This document shows positions 1-7,407 of a DNA stretch of 45,446 nt, piece by piece. How positions within the stretch are numbered: position 1 is the stretch's first letter; each line of letters starts with the position of its first letter. This stretch comes from Pseudomonadota bacterium (GTDB lineage: Bacteria; Pseudomonadota; Gammaproteobacteria; Burkholderiales; Thiobacillaceae), in contig JAKADY010000024.1 in assembly GCA_021826065.1 (NCBI GenBank), positions 1 through 45,446 on the forward strand, read 5' to 3'. A program made the translations under genes and the position numbers. The notes under the pieces are model-generated. The model worked only from the letters and a program-made list of their open reading frames with translations. It was not told where the DNA came from and ran no database searches.

Positions 1-385
1 GTGAGGTGCTGCCCAGCTTGATGCGCGTGGAGACAAAACCCTCGGCGCCGTTCATGAGGTCGAACTGGCCGATGAGCGGGAAGTTGTTCTTGTCGGCCAC
101 AATGGCGATGGACTCGGTGCCGGGAATGTTGGAGGTGACCTCCACCGGCACCACCGCGCCGTTCTCGGCAATGTCGGGGGCCTTGACCGTGATCTGGTTG
201 CTATCGGCCGCGCCTTCGGCCTTGATCGCCTTGAGCGCGCCCGCCAGGTCGCGCGCCTCAAAGCCCGCCGCGTTCCAGCTCTGGGCATATGCCGCCGTGG
301 GCTTGAGCAGCCCGGCCGCCACCGCGACCCCGACCACTCCCGCCGCGCCGGCGCTCTTCAGCACTTGTCTACGCTGATGGTTCAT
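1..385 (-). CDS. soxY: SoxY, thiosulfate-oxidation carrier protein (partial, C-terminus beyond window)
   Basis: The reading frame is open from an ATG at 385 to the left edge, giving about 128 residues. It begins with a twin-arginine signal (MNHQRRQVLKSAG) followed by a hydrophobic stretch and an Ala-rich cleavage region ending near AAYAQS. The mature part carries SoxY-like segments such as EVTSNIPGTESIAI and FVSTRIKLGSTS. SoxY is the periplasmic half of SoxYZ, which carries sulfur intermediates on a C-terminal GGCGG cysteine during thiosulfate oxidation. That tail lies outside the window and cannot be checked. soxZ would be expected just beyond the edge. The Tat signal fits export of the folded protein. 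Confidence 0.88.
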   Translation of the reverse strand, partial: MNHQRRQVLKSAGAAGVVGVAVAAGLLKPTAAYAQSWNAAGFEARDLAGALKAIKAEGAADSNQITVKAPDIAENGAVVPVEVTSNIPGTESIAIVADKNNFPLIGQFDLMNGAEGFVSTRIKLGSTS

Positions 386-452
386 CGTCTTCTCCATGCA
401 AACTTGAGGACCCGTGGTTGCCGTCGATACCACGCTCGCGTCTTTCCCTCAG

Positions 453-473
453 CACCCTGGCGCCACCAGGGTG
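453..473. other. Perfect hairpin in the soxY 5' region
   Basis: CACCCTGG, a 5-nt loop and CCAGGGTG form an 8-bp stem, 68 bases upstream of the soxY start. There is no T-tract on either side, so it is not an obvious intrinsic terminator. It could be a leader structure or an operator. The rest of the 386-613 intergenic stretch shows no gene. Confidence 0.35.
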
Positions 474-572
474 TCTGACCGACGGCACGAGGCCACAGTG
501 CTGACCTCTCGGGACGTGCGAACGATAGTGCATGCGCGTGCGCCGGGTAATGCCCCAAACATACTAAATGGC

Positions 573-588
573 GGTGTCAAACGACACC
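573..588 (-). terminator. Weak hairpin after the M48 protease gene
   Basis: On the minus strand GGTGTC-GTTT-GACACC forms a 6-bp stem 25 bases past the stop of the protease gene, followed by GCCATTTAG. The T-tract is short, so termination there is only plausible. Confidence 0.35.
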
Positions 589-613
589 CTGTGCGGGCGA
601 CGGACCGACTCCC

Positions 614-2035
614 TCAACGCCGCGCCGCCTCGCGCTGCTGCTGGGCGCGCAGCTCGCGAAGACGCGCCTCGGCGATCGACAGCCGGTGGAAATCACGCCC
701 GCCACTCGCCACCGCGAGCTGCAGCTGTTCGATGGCGGCAGCCACGGCGCCCTGACGCACATGCGCCTCGGCCTGGGCCAGATGCGCCTCCAGGCGCTGT
801 CCCAGGGCCCCGTGGGCACGCGCCTTCAGCGTGTAGAGCACGGCATCCTCGGGCCAGGTGAGAAGCTGTTCGTCGACCAGGCGCAGGGCCCGCTCCGCCT
901 GACCGGCGAGCAGCAGGGCGTGCGCCTGGGTGTAGGCCAGCGGGCGATGCGCCGAGTAGCGGGCAAGCGCCTGTTCGCCCCGGGCGATGGCCTGTTCCGG
1001 GCGGTTGGCTGCCAATGCGACATCCATGGCCAGCGTCTCGACCAGGGGTGTGGCGGTGTCCAGTGCGTCGATCCGCGCCACGGCCTGTTGGGCGCGCTCC
1101 CGGCGGCCTGCGCGCAGGGCAGCACGGGCGAGGCCGTACCAGGCGGCCACATCGCGCGGCTCGGCCGCCGCCAGGGTCTCGAAGCGTTGCACGGCCTGGC
1201 CGGGCTCACCCTCCTCAGCCCACACCCGTGCCCGTATCAACCGGAATTCGAGGCTGTCCTGATGCTGGCGGTAGGGCATCTCGGCTACCCGGTTCTGGAT
1301 GTCGGCGATGCGTTGGAAGGTCAGGGGGTGGGTGCGCAGATAGGCGGGCGCTTGGCTATCGAGCAAACGCCCCTGGGCCTGCAGCCGCTCGAAGAAGCTG
1401 GCCATGCCGGCGGGGGCAAAGCCCGCCTGGGCGAGGATCTGCAGGCCGACGCGGTCCGCCTCGCGCTCATGCTCCCGGCTGAAATCGAGCTGCTGCTGGA
1501 CGTTCATGGCACCGGCCAGTGTCGCAGCGGCCTGCGAGACCTGGCTGTTGGAACGTGCGGCGAGGATGGCCACAGCGAGTGCCGCCAGCGACATGAGGCC
1601 CGAGCTGCGCTGTTGATCGACCATGCGGGCGATGTGGTTCTGGGTGACGTGGGCGATCTCGTGTGCAAGCACCGCCGCGAGCTCGGATTCGTTGCGCGCG
1701 GCGGAAATCAGACCGGTATGCACGCCGATGTAGCCACCCGGCAGGGCAAAGGCGTTGATCGTGGGATCGCGCACGACGAAGAACTCGAAGTGCCGATAGG
1801 GACTGGGGCTCACGGCGACCAGCCGGTCCCCCAGGGCATTGAGATACTCGGTCAATTCGGCATCGTCGAGAAAGTCGCGGCTCGACCGGATCTGGCGCAT
1901 GATCTCCCGCCCCAGACGCGCCTCCTGCGCCTCGCTGAAGGCGGCGCGCGCCGACTCGCCCAGGTCCGGCAGCTCGCTGGCACGGACCGGCAAGGCCAGG
2001 ATCAGGACGAGCGCAATGGCGTGGCGTAAACCCAT
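614..2035 (-). CDS. bepA: M48-family metalloprotease with TPR region, BepA-like
   Basis: 473 residues from an ATG at 2035; the frame extends further upstream but this start gives a clean signal peptide (residues 1-19, ending VRAS). The M48 domain carries the zinc motif HEIAH (125-129) and the third ligand in READ (about 191-194). Residues from about 285 to the end are Ala/Arg/Leu-rich helical repeats of TPR type. In E. coli BepA, this architecture belongs to a periplasmic protease/chaperone that handles stalled outer-membrane proteins such as LptD. The 473-residue length fits that family (E. coli about 487). It is divergent from moaC with 40 bp between starts. The substrate here is inferred from family only. 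Confidence 0.85.
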   Translation of the reverse strand: MGLRHAIALVLILALPVRASELPDLGESARAAFSEAQEARLGREIMRQIRSSRDFLDDAELTEYLNALGDRLVAVSPSPYRHFEFFVVRDPTINAFALPGGYIGVHTGLISAARNESELAAVLAHEIAHVTQNHIARMVDQQRSSGLMSLAALAVAILAARSNSQVSQAAATLAGAMNVQQQLDFSREHEREADRVGLQILAQAGFAPAGMASFFERLQAQGRLLDSQAPAYLRTHPLTFQRIADIQNRVAEMPYRQHQDSLEFRLIRARVWAEEGEPGQAVQRFETLAAAEPRDVAAWYGLARAALRAGRRERAQQAVARIDALDTATPLVETLAMDVALAANRPEQAIARGEQALARYSAHRPLAYTQAHALLLAGQAERALRLVDEQLLTWPEDAVLYTLKARAHGALGQRLEAHLAQAEAHVRQGAVAAAIEQLQLAVASGGRDFHRLSIAEARLRELRAQQQREAARR

Positions 2036-2075
2036 GCAGGTATGATACCCCGCCACAGACCCGGTTCCCTGGACG

Positions 2076-2552
2076 ATGACACAACTCACCCACTTCGACG
2101 ATCAGGGCCGCGCCGTCATGGTGGACGTCGGCGGCAAGGCCGAAACACAACGCGTGGCCGTGGCGCGCGGGCATATCCGCATGCGGCCCGAGACCTTAGA
2201 GATGATCCTGACCGGCGAGGCGAAAAAGGGCGACGTCCTCGGGGTCGCCCGTCTGGCCGGCATCATGGGGGCCAAGCGCACGCCCGACCTGATCCCGCTG
2301 GCGCACCCCATCGCGCTCACCCGCGTGAGCATCGAATTCACCGCCGAGCGCGAGCACCATCGCATCGTCTGCACTGCCCAGGCGGAGACCGTGGGTCGCA
2401 CCGGTGTGGAGATGGAGGCCCTGACGGCAGTGAGCGTGGCCCTGCTCACCATCTACGACATGTGCAAGGCCGTGGATCGCGGCATGGTGATCGAGGAAGT
2501 CCGTCTGCTGGAAAAACGGGGCGGCAAGTCGGGGCACTGGCAGGCTGGGTGA
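2076..2552 (+). CDS. moaC: Cyclic pyranopterin monophosphate synthase MoaC
   Basis: 158 residues, full length for MoaC. It converts the MoaA product 3',8-cyclo-GTP to cyclic pyranopterin monophosphate in molybdenum-cofactor synthesis, in the cytoplasm. Visible family motifs are the [18 protein letters not shown] block (about 66-83) and [20 protein letters not shown] (about 111-130), with the following KAVDRGM. It shares a divergent 40-bp region with the M48 protease. The other moa genes are not in this window. The next gene, a SUMF1-fold protein, follows after 31 bp on the same strand with no obvious functional link. Confidence 0.95.
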   Translation: MTQLTHFDDQGRAVMVDVGGKAETQRVAVARGHIRMRPETLEMILTGEAKKGDVLGVARLAGIMGAKRTPDLIPLAHPIALTRVSIEFTAEREHHRIVCTAQAETVGRTGVEMEALTAVSVALLTIYDMCKAVDRGMVIEEVRLLEKRGGKSGHWQAG

Positions 2553-2583
2553 ACTTCCCTCGGCTTGTCCACGACAAAGCAAC

Positions 2584-3453
2584 ATGCCACAGACCACTAC
2601 CACCCTGCCCTGGGTCCACGACCTGAGCAGTGCCGAACTACGCCGCCTGCAAGAGGCTGCCGCCGAGGCGGCCGGCGTGTCGCGCTTCTTCCGCGACCGG
2701 ATGCGCGACGGTGGCGAGGGGCCTGAGCTCGCGGTGATCCCGGCCGGCCGCTTCCTCATGGGGACAAGCGATGACGGCCGCCGTTTCGGTGAACTCAGCC
2801 AGCGGCCGGTCGCGGTCAGCCAGTCCTTCGCCATCGGCCGCTACACTGTCACGGCCGAGGAATTCGACTTCTATGTCCAGGCCAACGGGCTCGTCTGGCC
2901 CGACCACCTGCTCCAGTCGGAAGGGCGACAACCGGTCATCAACATCACGGCCCAGGACGCCATCGCCTACCTCGCCTGGCTGAGCGAGCAGACCGGCGCG
3001 CGCTACCGCCTGCCCAGCGAGGTGGAGTGGGAATACGCCGCCCGCGCCGGCAGCGCGACCGACTATTGCTTCGGCGAGCGGCTCGCCTGCGGCGAGGCGA
3101 ACACCGCCACCATCCTGGGCAGCGGGCGCGCCTCGGGCGGGTGGCGCAGCTGGCTGCCCTTCTGCGTGCCGCTGCACCGCGTCTGCGAGGTCGGCAGCTA
3201 CCCCGCCAACGTCTGGGGCCTGCACGAGGTGCACGGCAACGTCTGGGAATTCACCAGTGACGCCTGGCAGGGCCCCCTGGACGCCGCCAACACCGCCCCC
3301 GCCGCCGGCAGCCGCTGGATCGTCACCAAGGGCGGTTCCTGGTTCGAGGGTGTGGCCGATGCCCGTTTCGCCGCCCGCCGCCCCCGCATGGTCAATGAGA
3401 TGGACACCAACCTGGGGATCAGGGTGGTGCGAGAGCTGAGGACTGAGGACTAA
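2584..3453 (+). CDS. SUMF1/formylglycine-generating-enzyme-fold protein
   Basis: 289 residues. The SUMF1-type fold starts near residue 50 (VIPAGRFLMGTSDDG) and runs to the end, with family signatures RLPSEVEWEYAARAG (about 141-155), GLHEVHGNVWEFTSD (about 211-225), KGGSWF and a C-terminal GIRVVRE. This superfamily includes true formylglycine-generating enzymes, EgtB-type sulfoxide synthases and non-catalytic relatives. The few cysteines (in DYCFGERLACG and LPFCVPLHRVC) do not sit in an obvious FGE copper site, so catalytic formylglycine formation is not supported. There is no signal peptide. The last codons (ending RTED) are formed by a CTGAGGA heptamer repeat, so the 3' end may be decayed or extended. 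Confidence 0.75.
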   Translation: MPQTTTTLPWVHDLSSAELRRLQEAAAEAAGVSRFFRDRMRDGGEGPELAVIPAGRFLMGTSDDGRRFGELSQRPVAVSQSFAIGRYTVTAEEFDFYVQANGLVWPDHLLQSEGRQPVINITAQDAIAYLAWLSEQTGARYRLPSEVEWEYAARAGSATDYCFGERLACGEANTATILGSGRASGGWRSWLPFCVPLHRVCEVGSYPANVWGLHEVHGNVWEFTSDAWQGPLDAANTAPAAGSRWIVTKGGSWFEGVADARFAARRPRMVNEMDTNLGIRVVRELRTED

Positions 3454-3537
3454 GCACGGATGGTTAGCGCCAGCGCAGGGCGCTGGCGATGCCGATACGC
3501 CTCTGAGGACTGAAGACCGAGGACTGGGGACTGTGTA
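3436..3537 (+). repeat. CTGAGGA-type heptamer arrays at the end of the SUMF1-fold gene
   Basis: Two CTGAGGA units occupy 3436-3449 and overlap the stop region of the SUMF1-fold gene. Four more degenerate units (CTGAGGA, CTGAAGA, CCGAGGA, CTGGGGA) run at 3503-3530, with a weaker fifth to 3537. A GCCAGCGC-AGG-GCGCTGGC hairpin (3469-3487) lies between them. Opposing arrays follow at 3573-3600. Confidence 0.6.
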
Positions 3538-3572
3538 AAAACCCCAACACAGAGCTCCGGTACCGGGATCAA

Positions 3573-3600
3573 TCCTCTGTCTTCCGTCCCCTGTTCTCTG
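3573..3600 (-). repeat. Inverse-orientation heptamer array before the tusE stop
   Basis: Four units TCCTCTG, TCTTCCG, TCCCCTG and TTCTCTG are, on the minus strand, of the form C(A/G)G(A/G)(A/G)(A/G)A and resemble the array at 3503-3530. They end 2 bp before the tusE-like stop. Together the arrays fill the space between two convergent genes and could fold into an imperfect long hairpin. A 10-bp palindrome, CCGGTACCGG, lies between the two arrays. Confidence 0.45.
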
Positions 3601-3602
3601 AC

Positions 3603-3935
3603 TCAGACGCAGCCGGTCGGCTTGGGCGTGCCGGCGTAACGCCCGGCCTGCTTGGCCGGGCCGTAGGGGAAGAGGTCGAACAGGAATTTCTTGTCGCCCC
3701 ACTCCTCGCCGAACTCCTCCTTCAGGGCCTTCTGCAGGATGCGCAGGTTCGGCGCGGTGCCGTACTCCTGGAAGTATTCGCGCATGAAGTTGATAATCTT
3801 CCAGTGGTTATCACTCAAGCCGAGCTTGTCCTGCGCCGCCAGATACTCGGCGACCTCGGGCGACCAATCCTCCAGGTTGACCAGATAGCCTTCCGCGTCG
3901 GTCTCGATGATGCGGCCGTTGATGTTCAGTTCCAT
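3603..3935 (-). CDS. tusE: TusE/DsrC-family sulfur-carrier protein with a single C-terminal cysteine
   Basis: 110 residues, normal for the DsrC/TusE family. The C-terminal arm ends KPTGCV, so the conserved penultimate cysteine (Cys109) is present. The second cysteine found in respiratory DsrC about ten residues earlier is replaced: the sequence reads PAKQAGRYAG where DsrC has a Cys. A single cysteine is the pattern of TusE-like relay proteins rather than of DsrC acting with DsrAB. The protein would carry a persulfide in the cytoplasm. A good ribosome site (AGAGAGGA) precedes the ATG. A perfect TTGACA hexamer lies at 4008-4013 on the minus strand but no well-spaced -10 is evident. No dsr genes are nearby. 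Confidence 0.88.
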   Translation of the reverse strand: MELNINGRIIETDAEGYLVNLEDWSPEVAEYLAAQDKLGLSDNHWKIINFMREYFQEYGTAPNLRILQKALKEEFGEEWGDKKFLFDLFPYGPAKQAGRYAGTPKPTGCV

Positions 3936-4043
3936 GCGTCGTTCCTCTCTAACAGATGGATGATTGTGTGTCGTCGCAGTTCATAGGATGCAATACCCGA
4001 GTTTATTTGTCAACTAATAGCCCAACAGGACTTCGAGGTTCGG

Positions 4044-4072
4044 TTGCAAGGGATGCACCGTTCACATAACAT
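4044..4072 (+). promoter_or_regulatory. Candidate sigma-70 promoter for the B12-uptake operon
   Basis: TTGCAA (4044-4049), 17 bp, TAACAT (4067-4072) gives a plausible start near 4079, right at the beginning of the cobalamin riboswitch. Confidence 0.45.
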
Positions 4073-4079
4073 CCCCCGT

Positions 4080-4262
4080 TGACGTGGTGCCCGCGGTTGC
4101 AAAGGCCGTGGGTTAAACGGGAAACAGGTGCAAGGCCTGTGCTGCCCCCGCAACGGTAAGCGCCTCTCGGCGGTCCACGCGAAGCCACTGGACGCATGTG
4201 TCCGGGAAGGCGGACCTTGAGCCTCATGCGCGAGCCCGGATACCGGCCCGTCATCCCAGGAC
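4080..4262 (+). ncRNA. Cobalamin (B12/AdoCbl-class) riboswitch
   Basis: The conserved core elements occur in order: TTAAACGGGAAACAGGTG (about 4112-4129), GCTGCCCCCGCAACGGTAAG (about 4140-4159), GCCACTG (about 4184-4190), GGGAAGGCGGA (about 4204-4214) and GAGCCCGGATACCGGCCCG (about 4232-4250). This is the standard B12-box arrangement. The RNA lies directly upstream of btuB and the candidate btuM, so B12 should lower expression of the uptake genes. The outer limits are approximate because the P1 helix was not folded computationally. Confidence 0.93.
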
Positions 4263-4263
4263 G

Positions 4264-4348
4264 CTGCGGGGTGCGGCGCGCCGGCGACCTCGGCCGTCCT
4301 CTCCCCGCAGCCATACCAACCGCTCATCACGCAAGCGGCGGGCTTGCG
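4264..4348 (+). promoter_or_regulatory. Leader hairpins between riboswitch and btuB, possible expression platform
   Basis: CTGCGGGG (4264-4271) can pair with CCCCGCAG (4303-4310). A second perfect stem CGCAAGC/GCTTGCG with a 5-nt loop (4330-4348) ends just before the btuB ribosome site AAAGGA. There is no T-tract, so translational control is more likely than termination. This is an inference. Confidence 0.4.
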
Positions 4349-4362
4349 GGAAAGGACGAAAG

Positions 4363-6210
4363 ATGCAAACCACTGCCATGGCCGCCCTGGGCGGCGGCCT
4401 CCTCGTTGTCGCCACCGGTCTGACGGCCGCCCCCCCGATCGACGCGACCGACACCTATCTTGATGAAATCGTGGTCACCGCCAGCCGGGTGCGCCAGCCG
4501 CTCACCCAGAGCCTCCGACACACGACGGTGATCACCGCGGCCGACATCCGGGCCAGCCAGGCGGCGGATCTGCCCACCCTACTGCGTCAGCAGGCCGGCA
4601 TCGAGGTCACGCAATCGGGCGGCGTGGGCACGCAGTCGAGCCTGTTTCTGCGCGGGGCCAACAGCAACCAGGCCCTGGTCCTGCTCGACGGCCAGCGCAT
4701 CGACTCGGCCACCACCGGCGCCGCCGCGCTGGACCAGATCACGCTCGCCGACATCGAGCGCATCGAGATCGTGCGCGGCAATGTGAGCGCGCTCTACGGC
4801 GCCTCGGCCATCGGCGGGGTGATCCAGATCTTCACCCGCAAGGGCACCGGTAGGCCGGCCGGCGAGCTGCGTGCCGGCCTGGGCAGCTATGGCACGCAAA
4901 GCCTGAGCGGCGACTACGGCGGCCAGTTCGGCGCCACCCGCTTTCACCTCAGTCTGGCGCACCGCGACACTGACGGTTTTTCCGCCGCCCGTAGCGAGTT
5001 CGTCCCCGCCCCCTTCGTCTTTGCGCCGGCGGACGCAGACCGCGACGGCTACCGCAACACCACTTTCACCTTCAACCTGGCGCATGACCTCGAGGCCGGC
5101 CACACCCTGTCTGCCCTCGCCCGGGCGAGCCGCGGCCGGGTCGAATACGACGGGACATTCAGCAACCGCTCCGAGCAGGACCTCGACGCCCTGCAACTGA
5201 CCAGCGAAAACCGTTTCGGCGAGCGCTGGACCAGCCGGTTGATGCTCGCAACCAGCCGCGACGCCCTGGACAGTTTTCTCGACAGCGCGCCGGCCAGCCG
5301 GGTACACACCCGCAACCGCCAGATCGACTGGTTCAACACCGTGACACTCGCCCCGGACCAAAGCCTCACCCTGGGGCTGGGCTGGCTGGGCCAGCGGGTG
5401 GCGAGCGACATGACCTACACGCGCACCCGGCGTGAGGCCAGACACGCCGCCGCCGGCTATGTCGGCGAATTCGGGCGCCATGGCGTGCAACTGAACCTGC
5501 GCACCGACGACTACAGCGACTTCGGCAGCCACAGCACCTGGCTGGCCGGCTATGGCCTGGAGGTCGCGCCCGGCTGGCGGCTGCTCGCCAGCGCCGGCAC
5601 GGCCTTTCGCGCACCCACCTTCAACGATCTCTACAACCCTGCCTGGGGCGGCAACCCCAACCTGCGCCCCGAGAAGGCGCGCAGTTGGGAGGCAGGACTG
5701 CAGTACGCCAGCGGCCCCTGGCTCGCCCGCCTGGTGCATTTCGACACCCGCACGCGCGACCTCATCGTCTATCAATGGCCGGCCGGCAACGTCAACCTCA
5801 AGCGGGCCGAGGTCGAGGGCTGGGAGCTCTCGGCCTCGGGCCGCCTGGCCGACATCCAGATCGGGCTGAGCCTCACCGCGCAGGATCCGCGCGATGCCGA
5901 CAGCGGGCAGCCGCTGCTGCGCCGGGCCAGGCGTCTTGGCAGCCTGACGCTCCGCCACGAGAACGGGCCCTGGCGCCTTGCCGCCGAGGTCAAGGCCTCG
6001 GGTGCGCGTGAGGACATCCACGCGACCACCTTCAGCCGCATCCGCCTGCCCGGCTACACGGTGTTCAACGTCAGCGGGCGTTACCGCCTGAGCCAATCCC
6101 TCGCCCTGGAGGCACGGGTCGACAACCTGTTCGACCGCGACTACAGCCTCGTGCACGGCTACAACACACCCGGTCGCAGCGGCCACCTCCAGCTCGAATG
6201 GCGTTTCTGA
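4363..6210 (+). CDS. btuB: TonB-dependent outer-membrane cobalamin receptor BtuB
   Basis: 615 residues from the ATG at 4363, which has AAAGGA upstream and gives a signal peptide ending near TAAPP. The frame is open further upstream but that part lies inside the riboswitch. A TonB-box-like DEIVVTASR follows at about 30-38. The plug domain runs to about residue 155 (LLRQQAGIEV, VLLDGQRIDS, IERIEIVRG, GASAIGGVIQI). The remainder is a 22-strand barrel type ending in the aromatic terminus LEWRF. The cobalamin riboswitch upstream and the candidate btuM downstream make B12 the likely ligand. Energy would come from a TonB-ExbB-ExbD complex; an exbBD pair lies at 24144-25174, though its link to this receptor is unproven. 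Confidence 0.92.
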   Translation: MQTTAMAALGGGLLVVATGLTAAPPIDATDTYLDEIVVTASRVRQPLTQSLRHTTVITAADIRASQAADLPTLLRQQAGIEVTQSGGVGTQSSLFLRGANSNQALVLLDGQRIDSATTGAAALDQITLADIERIEIVRGNVSALYGASAIGGVIQIFTRKGTGRPAGELRAGLGSYGTQSLSGDYGGQFGATRFHLSLAHRDTDGFSAARSEFVPAPFVFAPADADRDGYRNTTFTFNLAHDLEAGHTLSALARASRGRVEYDGTFSNRSEQDLDALQLTSENRFGERWTSRLMLATSRDALDSFLDSAPASRVHTRNRQIDWFNTVTLAPDQSLTLGLGWLGQRVASDMTYTRTRREARHAAAGYVGEFGRHGVQLNLRTDDYSDFGSHSTWLAGYGLEVAPGWRLLASAGTAFRAPTFNDLYNPAWGGNPNLRPEKARSWEAGLQYASGPWLARLVHFDTRTRDLIVYQWPAGNVNLKRAEVEGWELSASGRLADIQIGLSLTAQDPRDADSGQPLLRRARRLGSLTLRHENGPWRLAAEVKASGAREDIHATTFSRIRLPGYTVFNVSGRYRLSQSLALEARVDNLFDRDYSLVHGYNTPGRSGHLQLEWRF

Positions 6211-6265
6211 GACCTTCGTGCGCCGCAATGGCTAAAATAGTGCCGAAACCTCCCAGGAGATCCCC

Positions 6266-6799
6266 ATGCCTGTCCGTCCGACCCTGATCGCCCTGCTCGC
6301 CCTCATGGCCATTACCCGCATCGGCCACTTCGGTAGCGCCGTGAGCCTGCCCGACGCCTCGCTCGCGGTCTTCCTGCTGGGCGGGTTGTGGCTCGCAGGC
6401 TGGGGATACTACGCCGTCTGCATGGCGCTCGCCTTTGCCGTCGATTTCGGCCTGGCGCAAAGCGCCACGGAGGCGGGCTGGTGTTTGACGCCGGCCTACT
6501 GGGGGCTGCTGCCGACCTATGCCCTGCTCTGGCAGGCCGGACGCTGGCTCAGACGTTGGCCTGAACGTCCGCCCGTGCGTTTCGCCGTGGTGAGCGCCCT
6601 GGCGGTGACGCTCGCCTTCGTCGTCTCCAACGCGACGTTCTGGGCGTTTTCGGGTCTCTTCCCGGAGATGGGTGTGGCCGAGTACACCCAACGCGTCATG
6701 GGCTATTACCCGCCCTACCTGGGCAGCGCCGCCCTCTATCTCGCCCTGGGCTGGCTCGCGCAGCGGCTACTCACCGCACGGCGCACTGCCCTGGTTTGA
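6266..6799 (+). CDS. btuM: Candidate BtuM, solitary ECF-type inner-membrane B12 transporter
   Basis: 177 residues, nearly all hydrophobic with about six membrane segments, and no ATPase partner nearby. It follows btuB by 55 bp under the same riboswitch. The sequence carries ITRIGHFGS near the N-terminus and GWCLTPAYW with Cys73. In the BtuM family, known from Thiobacillus denitrificans, a conserved cysteine in the equivalent loop binds cobalt and removes the upper cyanide ligand of cyanocobalamin. Position, size and the cysteine motif all fit. The assignment rests on remembered family features, not on an alignment. A ribosome site (CCAGGAGA) precedes the ATG. It ends 5 bp from the convergent CNP1 gene. 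Confidence 0.75.
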   Translation: MPVRPTLIALLALMAITRIGHFGSAVSLPDASLAVFLLGGLWLAGWGYYAVCMALAFAVDFGLAQSATEAGWCLTPAYWGLLPTYALLWQAGRWLRRWPERPPVRFAVVSALAVTLAFVVSNATFWAFSGLFPEMGVAEYTQRVMGYYPPYLGSAALYLALGWLAQRLLTARRTALV

Positions 6800-6804
6800 G
6801 GGCG

Positions 6805-7398
6805 TCAGCGCACGTCGCGCTCGCTGTCGCGGTAGAGCCCACCCTGGCGCAGATAGCGGCGGATGGCGGCGAGGTCGCCCTTGCCCTCCACCGTACAGAG
6901 ATAGTGGTAGAACAGCTCACGCTGGTAGCTGGCGGCCTGGCGCACCGGGATGGGCTCCCAGCGAGCAAAGCGGTTTCGCACCCACTCGCCCCCGCCTGAA
7001 CCGGTCGCTCGGCCGAAGGCGTAGAGCTTGCGCTCGCCGGTGTCGCAGCGCATGCCCTCGAAGCTGACGTTCTCCGCGCCGCCGGCGGTGCGGACGACCA
7101 CCGTGTAGCGCACCACCCCGTCCTCGCCCACACTCAGCGAGGCGGCGTCGAGGAAATGCCGGTTGCGCGTGGCGGCGCTCACCTCGAAGGCGACGAGGTT
7201 CTCGGGGCGGGGATAGGCCGGCAGACTCGCCTCGATCTCCCGCCAGGGCTTCTCCTCCGCGTCGAAGTCCCGCTCAAAGCCCCGCCAGTCGGCCCGCGCG
7301 GGTGGATGGAACGAGGGCGCGACCAATGCCAGGGCGACGATCCAGGCCGACAAGCCCCTTTTCTCTTTTCCTCTCACCCCTCGCTCCTCACGCCTCAC
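6805..7398 (-). CDS. CNP1-like family protein, exported
   Basis: 197 residues with an N-terminal signal (hydrophobic AWIVALALVAPSF, then PARADW) and a mature region with WREIEASLPAYP, LVAFEVSAATRNRHFLDAASLSV-type strands and a C-terminal YRDSERDVR. This matches the CNP1-like family of Betaproteobacteria, whose function is unknown. The start is a GTG at 7398 overlapping the cfa stop (GTGA). A second GTG at 7377 is possible. The first codons are formed by a CTCACNC heptamer array, so the true start may be the later one. It is likely translationally coupled to cfa. Confidence 0.75.
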   Translation of the reverse strand: MRREERGVRGKEKRGLSAWIVALALVAPSFHPPARADWRGFERDFDAEEKPWREIEASLPAYPRPENLVAFEVSAATRNRHFLDAASLSVGEDGVVRYTVVVRTAGGAENVSFEGMRCDTGERKLYAFGRATGSGGGEWVRNRFARWEPIPVRQAASYQRELFYHYLCTVEGKGDLAAIRRYLRQGGLYRDSERDVR

Positions 7399-7407
7399 CC
7401 TTCACCA
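7373..7407. repeat. CTCACNC heptamer array at the cfa/CNP1 junction
   Basis: Five contiguous 7-bp units: CTCACCC, CTCGCTC, CTCACGC, CTCACCC, TTCACCA. They span the cfa stop and the CNP1 start. The same unit type recurs at 30909-30936. Confidence 0.6.

Noticed and set aside
4003-4330. Minus-strand frames of about 105 codons over the riboswitch
   Set aside because: The region is explained by a conserved plus-strand cobalamin riboswitch.
4579-6228. Minus-strand frame (549 codons) over btuB
   Set aside because: Shadow of a full-length receptor with a riboswitch; no domain visible.
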